25,211 nt of DNA from a virus. The notes beneath the pieces were generated by a model that worked only from the letters and a program-made list of their open reading frames with translations, made no database searches and was not told the origin of the DNA. Of the stretch, positions 14,175-23,482 are shown in pieces. How positions within the stretch are numbered: position 1 is the stretch's first letter; each line of letters opens with the position of its first letter. Where the stretch lies: the IMG/VR virus record IMGVR_UViG_3300048839_000271, positions 1 to 25,211 of that record; one strand, 5' to 3'. The position numbers and the translations under genes are program-made.

Positions 14175-14641
14175 ACGACCTGGCCGGCATCACCAGCGGC
14201 GCCGTCACCAACCTGTCCCGCGCGCAGATCCTGCGGCTGCAGGACGAGGTCATGCGGCTGTCGCAGATCGAGCCGCCGACGCGGCACTTCTTCGCGCCCG
14301 GGCTCTACGGGCGAGAGATGTTCGCGCCGGCCGGCTCAATCGTCGTCGGCAAGATCCACCGGCTGGACCACATGTGCGTGGTGCTGGGCGACATCAGCGT
14401 CTTCTCGGTCGACGCCGGGCTGCGGCGCATCACCGGCTGCGAGACCTTCATCAGCCGCGCCGGCACGAAGCGCGCGCTGCTGGCGCACGCCGACACCTGG
14501 TGGACGACCTTCCATCCCAATCCCGACGACGAGCGCGACCTCGAGCGCCTGGAGCAGCGACTGATCGCGCCCGACTTCGAGGCGCTGGACGCGGACCTGG
14601 CGCAGCGCGCGAAGGATCTGCAGGAGGCCATCGCACCATGA
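14171..14641 (+). CDS. Cupin-like phage protein
   Basis: A 156-residue protein with a cupin-type beta-barrel pattern in the middle: TRHFFAPGLYGREMFAPAGSIVVGKIHRLDHMCVVLGDISVFSVDAGLRRITGCETFISRAGTKRALLAHADTWWTTFHPN. Proteins with 'HyFA.GvYaRe...PaGt.ltGkiH...H...l..G.i.v......r...p.tf.s.pGtkR....H.dt.w.T.H' are widespread in tailed phages of several types. The two His of KIHRLDH could bind metal, as in cupins; no activity is known to me. The C-terminus is a charged helix (DERDLERLEQRL...LAQRAKDLQEA). It is coupled at both ends by ATGA overlaps and sits between the gp13-like and gp14-like genes, so a virion or assembly role is plausible. Confidence 0.8.
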   Translation: MNDLAGITSGAVTNLSRAQILRLQDEVMRLSQIEPPTRHFFAPGLYGREMFAPAGSIVVGKIHRLDHMCVVLGDISVFSVDAGLRRITGCETFISRAGTKRALLAHADTWWTTFHPNPDDERDLERLEQRLIAPDFEALDADLAQRAKDLQEAIAP

Positions 14642-15108
14642 GCTACTTCGTCACCGCCGCGGTCATCATCTCGGCCGCCACCACCGCCTACAGCTACCAG
14701 CAGCAGAGCAAGACGAACAAGGCGATCGCGAAGAACAACGCGGTCATGAACGAGTACGCCGCGCAGGATGCCGAGCGCCGCGGCGAGAAGGACGCGCAGG
14801 AGGTCCAGCGCAAGGCCGCCGCGCTCAGGGGGCGCCAGCGCTCGCTGATGGCCGCGCGCGGGCTGGACCTGAACGTGGGCACGGCCGCCGACATCGTCGA
14901 CGAGACCGACTTCTTCGCGCGCGAGGACGTGGCCACCGCGCGCACGAACGCCGCGAAGGAGGCCTGGCGCTACCGGGTCGCCGGCCAGCAGGGCATGTCG
15001 GTGGCCAGCGCCGAGTCGCAGCAGGCGAACCTGAAGTCCTTCTCGACCCTGCTCGGCGCCGCCGGGTCGGTCGAGGACCGCTGGTATCAGCGCAACCGGG
15101 GGGGCTGA
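14638..15108 (+). CDS. Internal virion protein, T7 gp14-like
   Basis: A 156-residue protein with a hydrophobic N-terminal helix (YFVTAAVIISAATTAYSYQQQ, residues about 3-23), then a long Ala/Gln/Arg-rich helix (KAIAKNNAVMNEYAAQDAERRGEKDAQEVQRKAAALRGRQRSLMAARGLDL). A conserved small-residue segment GLDLNVGTAADIVDETDFFAREDVATARTNA follows. This plan matches gp14-type ejection proteins, which leave the virion first and insert into the outer membrane. An AGGAGG Shine-Dalgarno (14622-14627) lies 10 bases before ATG 14638, and the start overlaps the previous stop. The next gene begins 2 bases after the stop. Confidence 0.8.
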   Translation: MSYFVTAAVIISAATTAYSYQQQSKTNKAIAKNNAVMNEYAAQDAERRGEKDAQEVQRKAAALRGRQRSLMAARGLDLNVGTAADIVDETDFFAREDVATARTNAAKEAWRYRVAGQQGMSVASAESQQANLKSFSTLLGAAGSVEDRWYQRNRGG

Positions 15109-15110
15109 CC

Positions 15111-16751
15111 ATGCCGCGTGTGCCAACCTACGGCGGCCCGCAGGTCCAGGAGCGCGCGCTGCAGCCGGTGCTGCAGGGTCCGGTCGATGTCAGCAGCGGC
15201 ACGCGCGCGCTTGGCCAGACCGTGGCGCACCTGGGCGACATCGCCGACCGGCGCCAGCGGCAGGAGGCCGAGGCCGAGGCCAACCGGATCGACACCGAGA
15301 TCACAGCCGGGTGGCTGGAGTGGGACTCGGCCAACCGGCCCAAGTACCGCGGCCAGAACGTCAAGGGCTACGAGGCCGAGGCCGCGAAGTGGTGGGACGA
15401 CGCGCGCACCAAGTACGGCGCCAGTGCCAGTCCCCTGGCGCGCCAGGCCGTCGGCACCGCGCTGGGCCGCAAGCGCAACCAGGCGCTGGCCTCGGTGGGC
15501 GGCTACGTCAGCGCCGAGACCGAGCGCCACGCCGACGAGCAGGCCGAGGCTGCCGCGCAGACCACGATCGAGTTCGGCATCGACACCAACGACACCGCCG
15601 GCGCAGGGCAGCGGGTGCGCGAGATCGCGGCGCTCAAGGGCGCCCGCAAAGGCTGGACCACCGAGCAGGTGCAGGCCGAGCAGCAGCGGCTGCTGGGCAC
15701 CATGCACCTGGCCTACATCACCCGGCTGGCCGAAGCTGACCCGGTGAAGGCGCAGGCCTACTTCGACGCCAACCGAGGCGAGATCCCGGCCGTGGCGCAG
15801 GGCCGGGCCGAGGCCATGCTCAAGGGCGAGGTCGACAACCAGGCCGCGCAGCAGTTCGCCGCCGGCGTGGCCGGCAAGCCGCTGGCCGAACAACTGGCCG
15901 CGGCCGCCGACATTTCGGACCCGCAGCGGCGCGAGAAGACGCTCCAGCAGATCCGCAACAACCACGCCATGGTCGAGCAGGCGCGGCGCGAACGCGAGGG
16001 CGCGGCGGCCGACCAGGCGTGGCAGCTGGTGGGGCAGGGAAAGAAGGTGCCCGAGCTGGTGCTGCTGCAGATGGACGGCAAGAGCCGCGTGCAGCTGCAG
16101 GACTACCTGCGCGACCGCGCGAAGCAGGCCGCCACCGGCGCCAGCGTGAAGACCGACTGGCCGACCTACATCGACCTGCGCGAGCGGCTGGCCGCCGGCG
16201 AGAAGGTCGACCTGCGCCCCTACGCCACCAAGCTGGCGGGCCCGCAGCTCGAGCAGCTGCTGGACATCCAGACCAAGGCGGCCGACGCCAAGAGCCCGAA
16301 GCAGGACAGCATGCTGACCGACGAGCAGCGCATCGGCGCGGCGCTGGTGGGGCTGGGCATCGACAAGGGCAAGAGCCCGGAGGAGGCCGGGCGCTTCACG
16401 GCCGAGGTGGACCGCCGGGTGCGCGCAGAGTCGGCGGCGCGCGGCGGCAAGGACCTGACCGCGGACGAGAAGCAGAAGGTGATCGACTCGGTGACGATGG
16501 ACAAGGTCTACGTCGACGAGTGGGGCCGCGACCCCGAGAAGCCGCTGTCGCTGCTGACGCCTGACCAGCTGGGCAAGGCCTACGTGAAGTCGGGCGGCCG
16601 CAACGTGCCGCTGGCCTCGGTGCCGGCCACTGACCGCCAGCAGATCATCCAGGCCCTGCGGGCCGTCGGCCGGCAGCCGACCGAGCAGGCCATCGTCGAC
16701 CTGTACCTGCGCGGCAAGAACGCGCGCGCTTCATCCGGCACCGTGCGATGA
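15111..16751 (+). CDS. Internal virion protein, T7 gp15-like
   Basis: A 546-residue, almost entirely helical protein rich in Ala, Gln, Glu and Arg. The N-terminus PRVPTYGGPQVQERALQPV followed by LGQTVAHLGDIADRRQRQEAEAEANRIDTEITAGWLEWD and 'RGQNVKGYEAEAAKWWDDARTKYG' is typical of podovirus internal or ejection proteins of the gp15 class. These line the channel that crosses the periplasm together with the gp16-type protein. I see no transglycosylase or peptidase motif. A GGGGGG tract lies just before the start. The stop overlaps the giant polyvalent gene by ATGA, which suggests matched synthesis of the two partners. Confidence 0.82.
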   Translation: MPRVPTYGGPQVQERALQPVLQGPVDVSSGTRALGQTVAHLGDIADRRQRQEAEAEANRIDTEITAGWLEWDSANRPKYRGQNVKGYEAEAAKWWDDARTKYGASASPLARQAVGTALGRKRNQALASVGGYVSAETERHADEQAEAAAQTTIEFGIDTNDTAGAGQRVREIAALKGARKGWTTEQVQAEQQRLLGTMHLAYITRLAEADPVKAQAYFDANRGEIPAVAQGRAEAMLKGEVDNQAAQQFAAGVAGKPLAEQLAAAADISDPQRREKTLQQIRNNHAMVEQARREREGAAADQAWQLVGQGKKVPELVLLQMDGKSRVQLQDYLRDRAKQAATGASVKTDWPTYIDLRERLAAGEKVDLRPYATKLAGPQLEQLLDIQTKAADAKSPKQDSMLTDEQRIGAALVGLGIDKGKSPEEAGRFTAEVDRRVRAESAARGGKDLTADEKQKVIDSVTMDKVYVDEWGRDPEKPLSLLTPDQLGKAYVKSGGRNVPLASVPATDRQQIIQALRAVGRQPTEQAIVDLYLRGKNARASSGTVR

Positions 16752-19700
16752 CCGACTACCTTGCGCTGGCCCGCGGCCAGCAGCCGCAGGACGCGGCGCC
16801 GGACGACGCCGGCAACCCCTACGCCGCGCTGGTGCGCGAGGATCAGCAGGCCCAGCAGCAGCTGGCGCGCACCGTGGTCGAGCACGCGCTGACCGGGTCG
16901 CCCGAGGCCGCCGCCGAGCGCCAGCGCCTGGCCAACACCAGCGGCCTGCCGCTGCGCGTGGTTGAGCGCAACCTCGAGGAGGTGCGGCGCAAGGAGCAGC
17001 TGCGCGCGCTGGACCTGATGCGCATGGCCCAGGATTCGCCGGTGCTGGCGCGGCAGCTGGTCGACCCGGCCTTCACGACCGTGGCTGTCGACGACCTGGG
17101 CACTCTGGCCAGCCTGGAGACCGCCGTCGGCAAAGCGGTGCGCTACGTGATGGGCGCGGCGCCTGGCGGCGGCATGGTGGGCGACCTGCGGGCGTCGCTG
17201 TACCGCGGCGCGGCAGGCTTCGCTGGCGCCAAGATGGCCGCGGTCGACGTCGTGGAGCCGTGGGCGCGCCTGGTGGCCGGCGACGACAACTGGTTCGCCG
17301 GCATGTCGCGCTACTACGGCGAGCAGGCCCAGGCTGCCACCGGCATGGCCGAGCGCCTGAGCCCGCCTGGCGGAGGCGTGCTGTCGTCGGGCGTGTCGTC
17401 CGGCGTGCAGTCGCTGGGGCAGAACCTGAAATACCTGCCGCTGGCCTTCACCGGCCCCGGCGGCGCGGCGGCCGCGCTGGGCGGCATGGTGATGGAGAGC
17501 TTCGGCGCCAGCTACGGCAAGGCGGCCGACAAAAACCTGCCGCTGTGGCAGAGCCTGGGCTACGCCAGCGCCGACGCCATGGTCGAATACTGGACCGAGA
17601 AGATCCCCATGGATGCGCTGATCGGCGGCATCCGGCAGGGCGCGCCGTTCATCAAGGCCCTGGGCAAGCAGCTGGCGCTCGAGATCCCGGGCGAGCAGCT
17701 GGCCACCGTGCTGCAGGATCTGAACGAGTGGGCCACGCTCAACCCCGGCCGGCCGTTCGTGGACTACCTGGCCGACCGGCCGGACGCCGCGGCGCAGACG
17801 CTGATCGCCACCGTGATCGGCACCGGCGGCAACGTCATGGTGGCGCACGGCGCGGCGCGCGTGATCGACGCCACGCTCGGCAGCAACGCCTGGCGGCAGA
17901 ACATCACCGCCGGCTTCCAGTCCATGCTGGACGAGCAGATGGCCCTGGCCGGCCAGTCGCTGCTGCGCGAGCGCAGCCCCGAGCAGTTCCGGGCCATGGT
18001 GCAGCGCGTGGTCGACGCCAACGAAGGCGCGCCCAAGGTCGTCTACGTCGACGGCGAGGTGCTCAACCAGATGCCGGCCGAGGTGCTCGAGGCGCTGCCG
18101 GCCGAGGTGCGAGAGCAGATCCCGGCCGCGGCCGCCGCCGGCGCCGCGGTGGCCATCCCGATGGCCGACGTGCTGACGACTGCCCCCGGCACGCCGCTTG
18201 AGGCGGCGCTGGCCGAGCACGCGCGCATGGACCCGTTCGCGCTGTCGCCGGCCGAGGTCAAGGCCGCCGGTGACCAGGCGGCCGCGCTGAAGCTGCAGGC
18301 CGAGCGCGTGGTGCAGCAGGCATCCGACCAGGAGGCTTGGCGGCAGTCGGCCGAGGCGGTGCGCAGCGGCATCGAGGCGCAGATCGCCGCCACCGGCCGC
18401 TACCGGCCCGCGGTGGCCGAGGGCATGAGCCACTGGGCCGGCGCCTTCTACAGCACCATGGCCGCGCGCACCGGCATGACGCCGGAGCAGTTCGCCGCAC
18501 AGTACCCGCTGCGCATCCTGGCCGAGGCCAGCCAGCCGGCCCCTGCCGGGCAGGAACTGGACCAGCCATTCCGCCGCACCCCGGAGTTCGATGCGTGGTT
18601 CGGCGCCAGCAAGGTGGTCGACGAGGCCGGCGCGCCGCGCGTGATGTACCACGGCACCGGGGCGGACTTCGACACCTTCCGCGGCCAGCAGGCTGGCGCC
18701 ATCTTCCTGACGCCGGAGCCGATCTTCGCGCAGGCCTACGGCGACACCGGCGCGAAGTGGCTGCAGGCCCGGGGCCAGGACGGCGCGGCCAGGATCATGC
18801 CGGTCTTCGTCAAGGCCGAGAACCCGTTCGACTACGAGAACCCGGCGCACCGGCAGCAGGTGATCGAGGCGGCGCTGGCCGCCAGTGGCACCGAGAACGG
18901 CGCCGGCGAGCGCGTGATCAGCAACCCGGACGGCACGCCCAGCCTCTACTCGGCCGGCGTGCTGGATGCCGGGCTGGCCGACCCGGGCGAGGGCGGGAAC
19001 TGGCTGCTGATCGAACAGCCTTGGTTCCAGGAAGCTGTCCGCGCCGCCGGCTTCGACTCCTTCTACGTCAACGAGGGCGGGTTCAAGAACCTGGCCGTCT
19101 ACGACCCCGCGCAGGTCAAGTCGGCGATCGGGAACCGGGGCGCGTTCGACCCGAGCAGCGCGAGCATCCTGGAGCAGCCAGCCCGCGGCACCTTCAACCC
19201 CCGCACCCTCGAGCTCGTCCTGTCGCCGACGGCGGACCTGAGCACGTTCTTCCACGAGACCGGGCACTTCTACCTCGAGGTGCTGGCCGACGTCGCCAGC
19301 CAGGCCAATGCCCCGCAGCAGGTGGCAGACGACATGGCCGCGGTGCTGAAGTGGTTCGGCGTCGAGAGCCTGGGCGCATGGCAGGCCATGACGCTGGAGC
19401 AGCAGCGCCAGTATCACGAGCGCTGGGCCGAGAGCATCGAGCAGTACCTGATGGAGGGCAAGGCGCCGAGCGCCGAGCTGGCGCCGCTGATGCGCCGGTT
19501 CCGCGCGTGGCTGGTGGCGGCCTATCGGTCGCTGAAGGCCTTCCTGGCGGGCCGGCCCGATGCCGCGGCCATGCCGCTGAACGACGACATCCGCCGCGTG
19601 ATGGACCGGCTGCTGGCCACCGACGAGCAGATCGCACAGGCCGAGGAAGTGGCCGGCATGCTGCCCGACGAGGAGGCCACGGCCGCCGCGCTGGAGCGCC

Positions 19701-22700
19701 AGCAGGCCCGCAGCATGCGCGACCTGAAATGGACGGTGCGCGCGCGCGACAAGGTGATCGTCGGCATCCAGAAGCAGGCCGAGGCTGAGCGTCGCCGCGT
19801 GCGCATGCAGGTCCGATCCGAGGTGATGAGCCAGCCCGTCTATCGGGTGTGGCAGTTCCTCACCGGCAAGGGCGACCAGGTGGACACTGCGCCGCCGATG
19901 GTGAAGCAGGGCGCGACGCGCGAGCTCGACGTCACGAAGGACAGCCTGCTGGTGGCCGTCGCCAAGCTGGGTGGCATTGCCCGTGAATCGGCCATGCGCG
20001 ACCTGGGCGTGGCCGAGGATCAGTTCAAGGTCGAGTCGGGCGTCTTCGGCGCCACGGTCTTCCGCAAGGATGGCGGCCGCAACGCCGACGACATGCGCGA
20101 GCTGCTGACCGAGCACGGCTACCTGCGGCAGTTCGACGAGTTCGGGCGCACCGAACTGCGCGAGCTGGAGGACCTGATCGCCGAGGAGATCGGCGGCGCG
20201 CCGCAGTACAGCATGAGCTTCGACTACAGCAACTTCCTGGGCGATGGCCCGCGGGAAACGCTGCCGGTCTATGCCGCCTTCGGCAAGCTCGACACCGACG
20301 TGCTGCGCGGCTGGTTCGGCACGGCCGACGATGCGCTGTGGCGCCGGCTGTCAGAGCGCCGCATGACCAGCGACAAGGCCGGCGTGCACCCCGACGTGGT
20401 GGCCGATGCCTTCGAGTTCACCGATGGGCGCGTCATGGCCGAGGCCCTGGCCGCAGCCCGGCCTCCGCGCGAGGTGATCGAGGAGCTGACGGAGCAGCGC
20501 ATGCTTGAGGAGCATGGCGAGCTGGTCGACGAGCGCGCCATTCAGGAGGCCGCGAACGAGGCAGTGCACAACGAGGCCCGGGCCCGCGCGCTGGCCACCG
20601 AACTGCGCGCCCAGGCCGACCTGCTGGGCCAGCGTGAGGACACCGGCCAGACCAACGCCGGCGGCGCGCGCATCACGGTCAACGCCATGGCCGAGGCGGC
20701 GCGGCAGTTCGGCGCCGGCATCGCTGCGCGCACGGTGCTGAAGGATCTGCGCGACCGGATCTGGCAGCACACCGCGGCCGAGCGCAGGGCTGCCGGGCGG
20801 TGGCAGACGGCCACGGCCGCCGGCCAGACGCAGGAGGCGGTGAAGGCCAAGCAGGACCAGGTGCTGAACAACGCCGCGGCGCGCGCGCTGGTCGAGGCCA
20901 AGGACGAGGCGGCCCGGATCCTCGAGTTCTTCCGCCGCGTCACCAAGGGCGGCAACGAGAAGACCGTCGAGCGCGGCCGCGACGCGGACATCGTCAACGC
21001 GGCGCGCGCGGTGCTGGCGGCCTACGGAGTCGACACCGGCACCACCCGGGCGGCTGGCGACTACCTCGCCAAGCTGAAGACCAACGACCCGGAGACCTGG
21101 AACGTGGTGGCCCCGATGGTGGACGACGCCACCCAGGCCGCGCAGCCGCTGCAGGCGCTGACGATCGAGCAGCTGCAGGGCCTGCACGAGCAGGTGCAGG
21201 CGATGTGGCACCTGGCACGCCGCAGCCGGCAGCTGGAGGTCGACGGCAACCTGATGGACATCGAGGACGCGGCTGCCGAGCTGTCCGCGCGCATGGCCGA
21301 GATCGGCGTGCCGGCCGAGGCGCCGGGCGAGCGCAGCGCGGTGACGCGCGAGCAGGAGCGCGTGCGCTGGCTGCAGTTCGCCGGGTCGCTGCTGCGCCGC
21401 ACCGAGCAGTGGGCCGAGGCCATGGACGGCAAGTATGGCGGCCCGTTCCTGCGCTATGTCTTCCAGCCGGTGAAGGACGCGGCCGACCGCTACCGCGCCG
21501 ACCGCATCGCCTTCCGCCGGAAGTTCCAGGGCCTGGTCGACGCCGTGGCGCCGCACATGCAGCAGCGGCTGATCGAGGCGCCGGAACTGGGCTACACCTT
21601 CGGCCGCGGCCACAACGGCATCGGCATGGCCGAGCTGCTGCACGCCATCCTGCACACCGGCAACGAGAGCAACAAGCGCAAGCTGCTGCTGGGCAGGAAG
21701 TGGGCGACGGCCGCCGACCCGACGCAGGCTGACGGCGAGATCGACACCAGGCGCTGGGACGAGTTCATCGACCGGCTGATCCGCGAGGGCGTGCTGCGTC
21801 GCGAGCACTTCGACTTCGCGCAGGGGGTGTGGGATCTGCTCGAGGAGACCAAGCCGCTGGCCCAGGCCGCGCACCGCGACGTCTTCGGCACCTACTTCGA
21901 TGAGATCACGGCCAGCCCGGTGACCAACGCGCTGGGCACCTGGCGCGGCGGCTACGTGCCGGCGCAGGCCGACCCGCTGATCGTCGACGACGCCAGCCTG
22001 CGCGCGCTGGCCGAGGCCGAGAACGAGAGCATGGCCTACTCGTTCCCGGCGACGAATCGCGGGTTCACCAAGGGCCGCGTCGAATACAACCGGCCGCTGA
22101 AGCTGGACCTGCGCACGATCCCGCAGCACCTGGACAAGGTGCTGCTGTTCAGCCACATGGAGGCGCCGGTGCGCGGCGTGACGCGGCTGCTGCGCAAGTC
22201 CGACGTGTCCAAGCCACTCGGCCGCATCGACCCTTCGATCTACAGCGGCATGCTGCTGCCATGGCTGAACCGCAGCGCGCGCCAGCAGGTCGAAACGCCG
22301 GTTGTCGGCGACGGCCGCATCACGCGCGTCCTGTCAACCATGCGCTCGCGCGCCGGCGCCGCGCTGATGTTCGCCAACGTCAGCAACACGATCCAGCAGA
22401 TCACCGGCCTGTCGTCGGCCATGGTGAAGGTGAAGCCGGCCCTGCTGATGCAGGCTGCCGGGCAGTACCTGACCAGCCCGCGCAAGGTTTCACGTGAAGT
22501 CGCGGCAGCGTCAGAGTACATGGCCGACCGCATGAAGAACGAAGTTTCGGCGATGAACGACGAGGTGGACAGGATCCTGCTGGATCCGTCGCTGTACGAG
22601 CGCGCCCAGGCCTGGAGCATGCAGCACGCCTACTTCATGCAGACCGCGGTTGACAACGTGCTGAGCCCCATCGTGTGGACCGGGGCCTACAACCAGGCGC

Positions 22701-23440
22701 TGCAGCAGGGCATGAGCGAACGCGACGCCGTGCGTTTCGCCGACGGCACGGTGCGCCAGACCCAGGGCAGCACGCTGCCCGAGGACGTGAGCCGCATCGA
22801 GACCGGGCGGCCTGAAGCGCGCGTCTTCACGCAGTTCATCGGCTACTTCAACATGATGGCCAACACCAACGCGACGGCGCTGCAGCAGATCGCGCGTGAG
22901 ACCGGCCTGCGCAAGGGTGCCGGCAAGGCCATGCTGCTGCTGACCGTGGGCATGCTGATCCCGCTGTGGGTGGCCGAGGCCATCGCGATCGCCTTCCGCG
23001 GCGGGCCCGAGGACGAAGACAAGGACGGCGAGTATCTCGACGACTGGCTGGCCGCGGTGCTGGGCATGGGCACGATCAAGGGCATCCTGGCCAGCGTGCC
23101 GTTCATTGGGCAACTGGCCAATGCCGGCATCAACCGCACGAACAACAACCCGGCCGACGACCGGGTGTCGATGAGTCCGGCTATCAGCCTGTGGGAGGCT
23201 GGTGTTGGCGCGCCATCGTCGGTCTACAAGGCCATCGTCGACGACGGCAACAAGCAGAAGGCGGTGCGCGACGTGGCGAGCCTGCTGAGCATGCTCACCG
23301 GCCTGCCGTTCACCGCCGCGGCCAGGCCCATCGGCTATGCCGCCGGCGTGGCCGACGACCGCATCGAGCCGACCAGCGCGGCCGACGCGGTGCGCGGCGC
23401 CGTCACGGGCGTGGCCAGCCAGGACAGCCGAGCCCCGTAG
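16748..23440 (+). CDS. Giant polyvalent ejection protein with ART-like and HExxH metallopeptidase-like domains
   Basis: A 2230-residue protein in the T7 gp16 position, expected to be packaged and injected with DNA. N-terminal region: hydrophobic and Gly/Ala-rich helices (about 140-380). Residues about 611-800 look like an ART-PolyVal ADP-ribosyltransferase-like domain (EFDAWFGASKVVDEAG.PRVMYHGTG with H635, IFLTPEPIFAQAYG, FVKAENPFDYENP, then GFDSFYVNEGGFKNLAVYDPAQVKSA). At 835-840 FHETGH gives a zincin HExxH (H836, E837, H840), with E895 a candidate third ligand in AESIEQYL. The middle is long helical linker. Residues about 1860-2060 match a large polyvalent-protein-associated C-terminal domain. 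Hydrophobic segments follow at 2062-2080 and about 2101-2127. The exact substrates are unknown. Iyer and colleagues described the polyvalent protein class. Confidence 0.88.
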   Translation: MTDYLALARGQQPQDAAPDDAGNPYAALVREDQQAQQQLARTVVEHALTGSPEAAAERQRLANTSGLPLRVVERNLEEVRRKEQLRALDLMRMAQDSPVLARQLVDPAFTTVAVDDLGTLASLETAVGKAVRYVMGAAPGGGMVGDLRASLYRGAAGFAGAKMAAVDVVEPWARLVAGDDNWFAGMSRYYGEQAQAATGMAERLSPPGGGVLSSGVSSGVQSLGQNLKYLPLAFTGPGGAAAALGGMVMESFGASYGKAADKNLPLWQSLGYASADAMVEYWTEKIPMDALIGGIRQGAPFIKALGKQLALEIPGEQLATVLQDLNEWATLNPGRPFVDYLADRPDAAAQTLIATVIGTGGNVMVAHGAARVIDATLGSNAWRQNITAGFQSMLDEQMALAGQSLLRERSPEQFRAMVQRVVDANEGAPKVVYVDGEVLNQMPAEVLEALPAEVREQIPAAAAAGAAVAIPMADVLTTAPGTPLEAALAEHARMDPFALSPAEVKAAGDQAAALKLQAERVVQQASDQEAWRQSAEAVRSGIEAQIAATGRYRPAVAEGMSHWAGAFYSTMAARTGMTPEQFAAQYPLRILAEASQPAPAGQELDQPFRRTPEFDAWFGASKVVDEAGAPRVMYHGTGADFDTFRGQQAGAIFLTPEPIFAQAYGDTGAKWLQARGQDGAARIMPVFVKAENPFDYENPAHRQQVIEAALAASGTENGAGERVISNPDGTPSLYSAGVLDAGLADPGEGGNWLLIEQPWFQEAVRAAGFDSFYVNEGGFKNLAVYDPAQVKSAIGNRGAFDPSSASILEQPARGTFNPRTLELVLSPTADLSTFFHETGHFYLEVLADVASQANAPQQVADDMAAVLKWFGVESLGAWQAMTLEQQRQYHERWAESIEQYLMEGKAPSAELAPLMRRFRAWLVAAYRSLKAFLAGRPDAAAMPLNDDIRRVMDRLLATDEQIAQAEEVAGMLPDEEATAAALERQQARSMRDLKWTVRARDKVIVGIQKQAEAERRRVRMQVRSEVMSQPVYRVWQFLTGKGDQVDTAPPMVKQGATRELDVTKDSLLVAVAKLGGIARESAMRDLGVAEDQFKVESGVFGATVFRKDGGRNADDMRELLTEHGYLRQFDEFGRTELRELEDLIAEEIGGAPQYSMSFDYSNFLGDGPRETLPVYAAFGKLDTDVLRGWFGTADDALWRRLSERRMTSDKAGVHPDVVADAFEFTDGRVMAEALAAARPPREVIEELTEQRMLEEHGELVDERAIQEAANEAVHNEARARALATELRAQADLLGQREDTGQTNAGGARITVNAMAEAARQFGAGIAARTVLKDLRDRIWQHTAAERRAAGRWQTATAAGQTQEAVKAKQDQVLNNAAARALVEAKDEAARILEFFRRVTKGGNEKTVERGRDADIVNAARAVLAAYGVDTGTTRAAGDYLAKLKTNDPETWNVVAPMVDDATQAAQPLQALTIEQLQGLHEQVQAMWHLARRSRQLEVDGNLMDIEDAAAELSARMAEIGVPAEAPGERSAVTREQERVRWLQFAGSLLRRTEQWAEAMDGKYGGPFLRYVFQPVKDAADRYRADRIAFRRKFQGLVDAVAPHMQQRLIEAPELGYTFGRGHNGIGMAELLHAILHTGNESNKRKLLLGRKWATAADPTQADGEIDTRRWDEFIDRLIREGVLRREHFDFAQGVWDLLEETKPLAQAAHRDVFGTYFDEITASPVTNALGTWRGGYVPAQADPLIVDDASLRALAEAENESMAYSFPATNRGFTKGRVEYNRPLKLDLRTIPQHLDKVLLFSHMEAPVRGVTRLLRKSDVSKPLGRIDPSIYSGMLLPWLNRSARQQVETPVVGDGRITRVLSTMRSRAGAALMFANVSNTIQQITGLSSAMVKVKPALLMQAAGQYLTSPRKVSREVAAASEYMADRMKNEVSAMNDEVDRILLDPSLYERAQAWSMQHAYFMQTAVDNVLSPIVWTGAYNQALQQGMSERDAVRFADGTVRQTQGSTLPEDVSRIETGRPEARVFTQFIGYFNMMANTNATALQQIARETGLRKGAGKAMLLLTVGMLIPLWVAEAIAIAFRGGPEDEDKDGEYLDDWLAAVLGMGTIKGILASVPFIGQLANAGINRTNNNPADDRVSMSPAISLWEAGVGAPSSVYKAIVDDGNKQKAVRDVASLLSMLTGLPFTAAARPIGYAAGVADDRIEPTSAADAVRGAVTGVASQDSRAP

Positions 23441-23446
23441 CTGCGC

Positions 23447-23482
23447 CGTTTCCTTGTGCTCGGTGGCGCGCCGAAGAATGCC
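23447..23482 (+). promoter_or_regulatory. Bipartite boundary element, copy 3
   Basis: CGTTTCCTTGTGC at 23447-23459, 15 variable bases, then AGAATGCC at 23475-23482. It begins 6 bases after the TAG of the giant gene and ends 29 bases before the tail fiber ATG. The spacer can form TCGGTG-GCG-CGCCGA (23460-23474). With copies 1 and 2 this makes three identical 13-base blocks, all in intergenic gaps at module boundaries. Confidence 0.7.

Noticed and set aside
16580-20116. Minus-strand open frame of 1178 codons opposite the giant gene
   Set aside because: Low-complexity Arg/Leu/His/Gly-rich translation with no recognisable domain; explained by strong third-position GC in the + strand gene.
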